DNA from: Bacteroidota bacterium | GTDB taxonomy: Bacteria; Bacteroidota; Bacteroidia; Chitinophagales; Saprospiraceae | Reading direction: 5' to 3' | Assembly: GCA_024277695.1 (NCBI GenBank) | Contig: JAJRUR010000103.1 | Coordinates: forward strand, 1 to 8,276 | DNA: 8,276 nucleotides | Program-made: the position numbers and the translations under genes | The notes under the pieces: model-generated | Database searches by the model: none | Told to the model about the DNA's origin: nothing | Seen by the model: the letters and a program-made list of their open reading frames with translations, nothing else | In this document: positions 5,811-8,276 of the stretch, in pieces | How positions within the stretch are numbered: position 1 is the first letter of the stretch | Layout of the letters: each line of letters starts with the position of its first letter

Positions 5811-7187
5811 TTAAGCTAAATCCGAGGGTGTATATTCAAAACGTGCTTCGATTCTTTCCAGATCTATACCCCCAAATACTCCGGAGCTCATCATCAATAG
5901 CACTGTATTGTGATAATTTTGCATAAGCAAATATCGCTCTAAATCATCTGCATCCGTAAATATTTTGATGTATTGATGTCGAAAAGCCACGACCATCTCG
6001 TCCGGTGTAATGGGTGGTAGGCGCTTCATCTCCAAGGTATGTTCGCTGTAGTACACAATGGCTTCATCAGCGGGTTGCATCGTTGCGGCATAGTGGTGTA
6101 AAAAGTTTTTATTCAGACTGGAGTAGGTATGCAACTCCAAACAAGCGATCAGTTTCTGACGCGGATATTTAGTTCGTACTGCTTTGACCGTAGCTCTTAC
6201 TTTAGAAGGAGCGTGTGCAAAATCGAGATAGAATGCACTATTGCCAATAGTTTTACGCAATTGGAGTCTTTTGTCAGCACCACTAAACGAAGCTATACTC
6301 TTCAGAAAGTCGGACTCTGATATACCAAGTTGTTCGCAGACCAATTGGGCAGCTTTGAGATTTTGAAGATTGTGCTCGCCAAATATCTTAAGATTGTGTA
6401 GTTGTCCGTCCTTGTCTACTGTAAATAGTTTATTATCACTTATCTTAGATTTTTGCTCATTATAGGCTCGAATTTCTGCAAGAGTCTCTGTTTGTCCGAT
6501 CAATTGCTTTAAGGCATTGTCTCCTTCATGATAAAACACTTTGCTCCCTTGCAAAAGGCTATTCAGGAGTATTTTGAATTGTCTCAAGTAGTCATCATAG
6601 TGTTTAAATACATTTATATGATCCCATTCTACTCCGGTGATGATGAGCAGCTGGGGATGATAATGCATAAATTTTGGTTGTGGGTCGATAGCAGAGCTTA
6701 GGTATTCGTCTCCTTCGATGACGATGATAGGTGCATCACTTAAACGGACCATCCGATCAAATCCGGGGAGTTGAGCGCCTACAAGATAATCATAATCTAT
6801 ACCTAATGACGATAGTACATGCATGATCATAGCAGTGGTAGTTGTTTTGCCATGACTACCTGCTACGACGATTCTTTTTTTGTTTTTGCTTCTTTGATAG
6901 ACGTATTGAGGAAAAGAATATATGGGCAAATCAAGCTGTTGAGCTTTTAAGAGTTCGGGATTATTTTTTTTGGCGTGCATCCCCAAGATGACTATATCGA
7001 TTTTTGGAGTAATCCGTTGAGCATCCCAACCCATCTGATCAGGCAAAAGCCCAGCAGCCATTAATCGAGAGCGTGCCGGATCATAAATTTCATCATCAGA
7101 CCCACTTACTTGATGTCCCTCATTGGCTAGAGCCAAAGCGAGATTATGCATTATGCTGCCTCCTATCGATATCAGATGTATGTTCAT
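5811..7187 (-). CDS. mpl: UDP-N-acetylmuramate:L-alanyl-gamma-D-glutamyl-meso-diaminopimelate ligase (murein peptide ligase)
   Basis: A Mur-ligase family enzyme (458 aa) that joins recovered cell-wall tripeptide to UDP-MurNAc with ATP, returning it to peptidoglycan synthesis; it is cytoplasmic. The N-terminal UDP-binding domain begins IHLISIGGSIMHNLALAL (3-20) and has VSGSDDEIYDP and ILGMHAKKNNPEL, which distinguish Mpl from MurC. The central ATPase domain has the P-loop AGSHGKTTTT (109-118), EGDEY at 158-162, and EWDHINVF at 187-194. GEHNLQN (270-276), DFAHAPSK (322-329), ELHTYSSLNKNF (351-362) and a final SSGVFGG (434-440) mark the ligase C-terminal domain. Family length is about 450 aa. 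MurC is the main alternative but would show different N- and C-terminal motifs. It is divergent from the lipoprotein-mnmD pair and probably shares a transcript with the hydratase gene. Confidence 0.93.
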   Translation of the reverse strand: MNIHLISIGGSIMHNLALALANEGHQVSGSDDEIYDPARSRLMAAGLLPDQMGWDAQRITPKIDIVILGMHAKKNNPELLKAQQLDLPIYSFPQYVYQRSKNKKRIVVAGSHGKTTTTAMIMHVLSSLGIDYDYLVGAQLPGFDRMVRLSDAPIIVIEGDEYLSSAIDPQPKFMHYHPQLLIITGVEWDHINVFKHYDDYLRQFKILLNSLLQGSKVFYHEGDNALKQLIGQTETLAEIRAYNEQKSKISDNKLFTVDKDGQLHNLKIFGEHNLQNLKAAQLVCEQLGISESDFLKSIASFSGADKRLQLRKTIGNSAFYLDFAHAPSKVRATVKAVRTKYPRQKLIACLELHTYSSLNKNFLHHYAATMQPADEAIVYYSEHTLEMKRLPPITPDEMVVAFRHQYIKIFTDADDLERYLLMQNYHNTVLLMMSSGVFGGIDLERIEARFEYTPSDLA

Positions 7188-7192
7188 GTGTG

Positions 7193-7200
7193 CAAAGTAA
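7193..7200 (-). promoter_or_regulatory. Possible -7 element of mpl
   Basis: On the minus strand TTACTTTG matches TAnnTTTG at all but the second base, and ends only five bases before the mpl ATG. If used, the mRNA would be nearly leaderless. No TTTG-like -33 element is found at the right distance, so the call is weak. Confidence 0.22.
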
Positions 7201-7328
7201 AAGTTTTTATGTCCAATGGTGTGTTTTTTGTACGGCGATTTTTTTTAGAAATGAGACTTGACTAGACTTAGAATAGAGCAAATAGTGATAACTATACTAA
7301 AAAAGCTACTCCTTCGTTAATAATTTTA

Positions 7329-7336
7329 TAGTTTTG
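7329..7336 (+). promoter_or_regulatory. -7 element upstream of the small lipoprotein gene
   Basis: TAGTTTTG matches TAnnTTTG exactly. Transcription would start near 7342, about 22 bases before the ATG at 7365. A clear -33 TTTG is lacking at 19-21 bases upstream. It would drive the lipoprotein gene and mnmD together. The remaining divergent space from 7201 to 7328 is AT-rich with nothing else recognised. Confidence 0.5.
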
Positions 7337-7364
7337 TAATATAATTAAGAATCTACTAACCACC

Positions 7365-7523
7365 ATGAAGAAGAACAAATCTAGTCTCGTCTTAGTTTTA
7401 GCCACCTTTTTAATTTTGGCATTATCATCATCATGCCGCAGGGGGTATGGTTGTCCGGGTGATAACTTGCAAATAAATCCTTCTCAAATACTATCGAGCA
7501 CTCTTGACGCCATCAAGAGATAG
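7365..7523 (+). CDS. Tiny predicted lipoprotein, 52 aa
   Basis: ATG at 7365 to TAG at 7521-7523 encodes 52 residues. The start MKKNKSS is positively charged, residues 8-20 are hydrophobic (LVLVLATFLILAL), and SSSC places a lipobox-like cysteine at position 24, a relaxed form common in Bacteroidota. The mature part is about 29 residues: CRRGYGCPG, then a polar tail ending in DAIKR. The short GYGCPG block right after the lipid cysteine is the only motif-like feature. I do not recognise a function; very small lipoproteins of this general design occur in the phylum. A TAGTTTTG -7 element lies 29 bases upstream, and the mnmD start is 7 bases beyond the stop (or overlaps it), so the pair looks co-transcribed. 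Signal peptide, lipobox and promoter together make it a credible gene despite its size. Confidence 0.68.
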   Translation: MKKNKSSLVLVLATFLILALSSSCRRGYGCPGDNLQINPSQILSSTLDAIKR

Positions 7524-7530
7524 GTTAAAG

Positions 7531-8211
7531 GTGTACAGCCAAATTACTAAGGATGGTTCCTCTACCCTATTTCTTCCATCCGGAGTTACATATCACTCTA
7601 TTTACGGTGCTGTACAAGAGAGTCTTGTAATCTTCATAAAAAATGGACTTCTGCCCTTGTTGCAGAAAAGAGAAGAGATATCGATCTTAGAACTCGGATT
7701 CGGTACGGGACTAAATTGTATGCTTAGTTTGTCTTATGCCGAATACCATCAAATGCCTATTCGATATACCGCTATTGATGCCTACCCTATTTCATATGCT
7801 ATGGTTAGCCAACTCAACTATGATCAGCATATCCTACGACCGGACTACGATAAGCTCATGCTAACTATGCATGGAGATCAAGAACTCAAAGAATGGACTG
7901 AGCTAAACAAAGATTTTTTTCTAAAAAAAATAAAATGTCGGTTTGAGAGTTTCACCACAACACAGAAATATGATATCATCTATCATGATGCTTTTGGACC
8001 GGATTATGATTTGCGATATTGGCGGAAGCCCTTTCTTAAGGATATGGTAAGGACTCTGTCAGTGGGTGGCCGTCTAGTGAGCTATTGTGCTCAAGGGCAG
8101 TTTAAGCGCGATCTGCGATCGTTGGGATTGGATGTCCAAGCAGTTGCCGGTCCGCCGGGAAAGCGAGAGATTACTATTGCAGAAAAACCGAAGGGCGAAT
8201 TGGAGAAATGA
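7531..8211 (+). CDS. mnmD: tRNA 5-methylaminomethyl-2-thiouridine(34) methyltransferase MnmD
   Basis: A SAM-dependent methyltransferase of the MnmC N-domain (DUF752) family, which makes the last methyl transfer (nm5 to mnm5) on uridine 34 of tRNAs such as those for Lys, Glu and Gln. With the GTG start at 7531 it has 226 residues. Visible motifs: TKDGSSTLFLP at 6-16, HSIYGAVQES at 22-31, the SAM-binding LELGFGTGLN at 53-62, IDAYP at 82-86, HDAFGPDYD with the conserved Asp at 152-160, AQGQFKRDL at 187-195 and GPPGKREI at 207-214. The FAD-dependent oxidase domain of proteobacterial MnmC is absent, as is usual for stand-alone MnmD. The start is uncertain: TTG 7504 would add nine residues and overlap the lipoprotein gene by 20 bases, whereas GTG 7531 begins just before the family's conserved part and 7 bases after that gene's stop. 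No terminator is visible after it. Confidence 0.9.
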   Translation: MYSQITKDGSSTLFLPSGVTYHSIYGAVQESLVIFIKNGLLPLLQKREEISILELGFGTGLNCMLSLSYAEYHQMPIRYTAIDAYPISYAMVSQLNYDQHILRPDYDKLMLTMHGDQELKEWTELNKDFFLKKIKCRFESFTTTQKYDIIYHDAFGPDYDLRYWRKPFLKDMVRTLSVGGRLVSYCAQGQFKRDLRSLGLDVQAVAGPPGKREITIAEKPKGELEK

Positions 8212-8226
8212 AAGAATAAAGGAATC

Positions 8227-8260
8227 TTGACTTGAAGTTTAAGTTTATGTAGTAACTTTG
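8227..8260 (+). promoter_or_regulatory. Promoter for a gene beyond the right edge
   Basis: TAACTTTG at 8253-8260 matches TAnnTTTG exactly. Upstream, CTTG occurs at 8231-8234 (18-base spacer) and TCTTG at 8225-8229 (23-base spacer), partial forms of the -33 TTTG. It begins 15 bases after the mnmD stop codon, and no start codon follows within the window, so the target gene lies to the right on the plus strand. Confidence 0.55.
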
Positions 8261-8276
8261 TACTGGAGTTTTTCCA

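Noticed and set aside
7251..7275. Short direct repeat AGACTT-GACT-AGACTT upstream of the lipoprotein gene
   Set aside because: Only two six-base units in AT-rich sequence, not placed on a promoter element; likely chance.

Overview
This window looks like a housekeeping stretch of a Bacteroidota chromosome. The evidence is a 290-residue primary sigma factor without region 1.1, a roughly 490-residue glyceraldehyde-3-phosphate dehydrogenase with a long N-terminal extension, a START-like protein of a type familiar from this phylum, a stand-alone MnmD, and several promoters of the Bacteroidota form (TTTG, about 20 bases, TAnnTTTG). Shine-Dalgarno sequences are weak or absent, which also fits. The exact genus cannot be told from the sequence alone.

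Layout, left to right. (1) Bases 1-3247, minus strand: a probable co-transcribed set running gap (487 aa), a membrane-anchored S41/C-terminal processing protease, and the first 57 codons of an exported haem-binding cytochrome c that runs off the left edge. The first two genes are separated by one base (stop TAG, G, ATG). (2) A strong intrinsic terminator at 3315-3360 separates this set from the minus-strand primary sigma gene (3396-4268), whose promoter matches the consensus its own protein family reads. (3) A 378-bp stretch between the divergent sigma and START-like genes holds both promoters, a small palindrome on the sigma -33 element, and a decayed copy of the last ~50 bp of the sigma gene. 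(4) The plus-strand START-like gene (4647-5027) runs tail to tail into a minus-strand enoyl-CoA hydratase/isomerase gene, their stop codons overlapping, and that gene lies 28 bp downstream of mpl (murein peptide ligase). (5) Divergently from mpl, a tiny lipoprotein gene and mnmD (tRNA U34 methyltransferase) form a plus-strand pair. The window ends with a consensus-like promoter for a gene outside it.

How the genes relate: mostly unrelated core functions (glycolysis, envelope proteolysis, electron transfer, transcription initiation, fatty-acid type CoA chemistry, peptidoglycan recycling, tRNA modification). I see no mobile element, CRISPR array, tRNA, rRNA or defence system. The most notable items are the sigma 3'-end relic, the truncated cytochrome gene with a 17-bp palindrome abutting its GTG start, and the unrecognised small lipoprotein upstream of mnmD. 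I do not find convincing evidence of a new multi-gene system.
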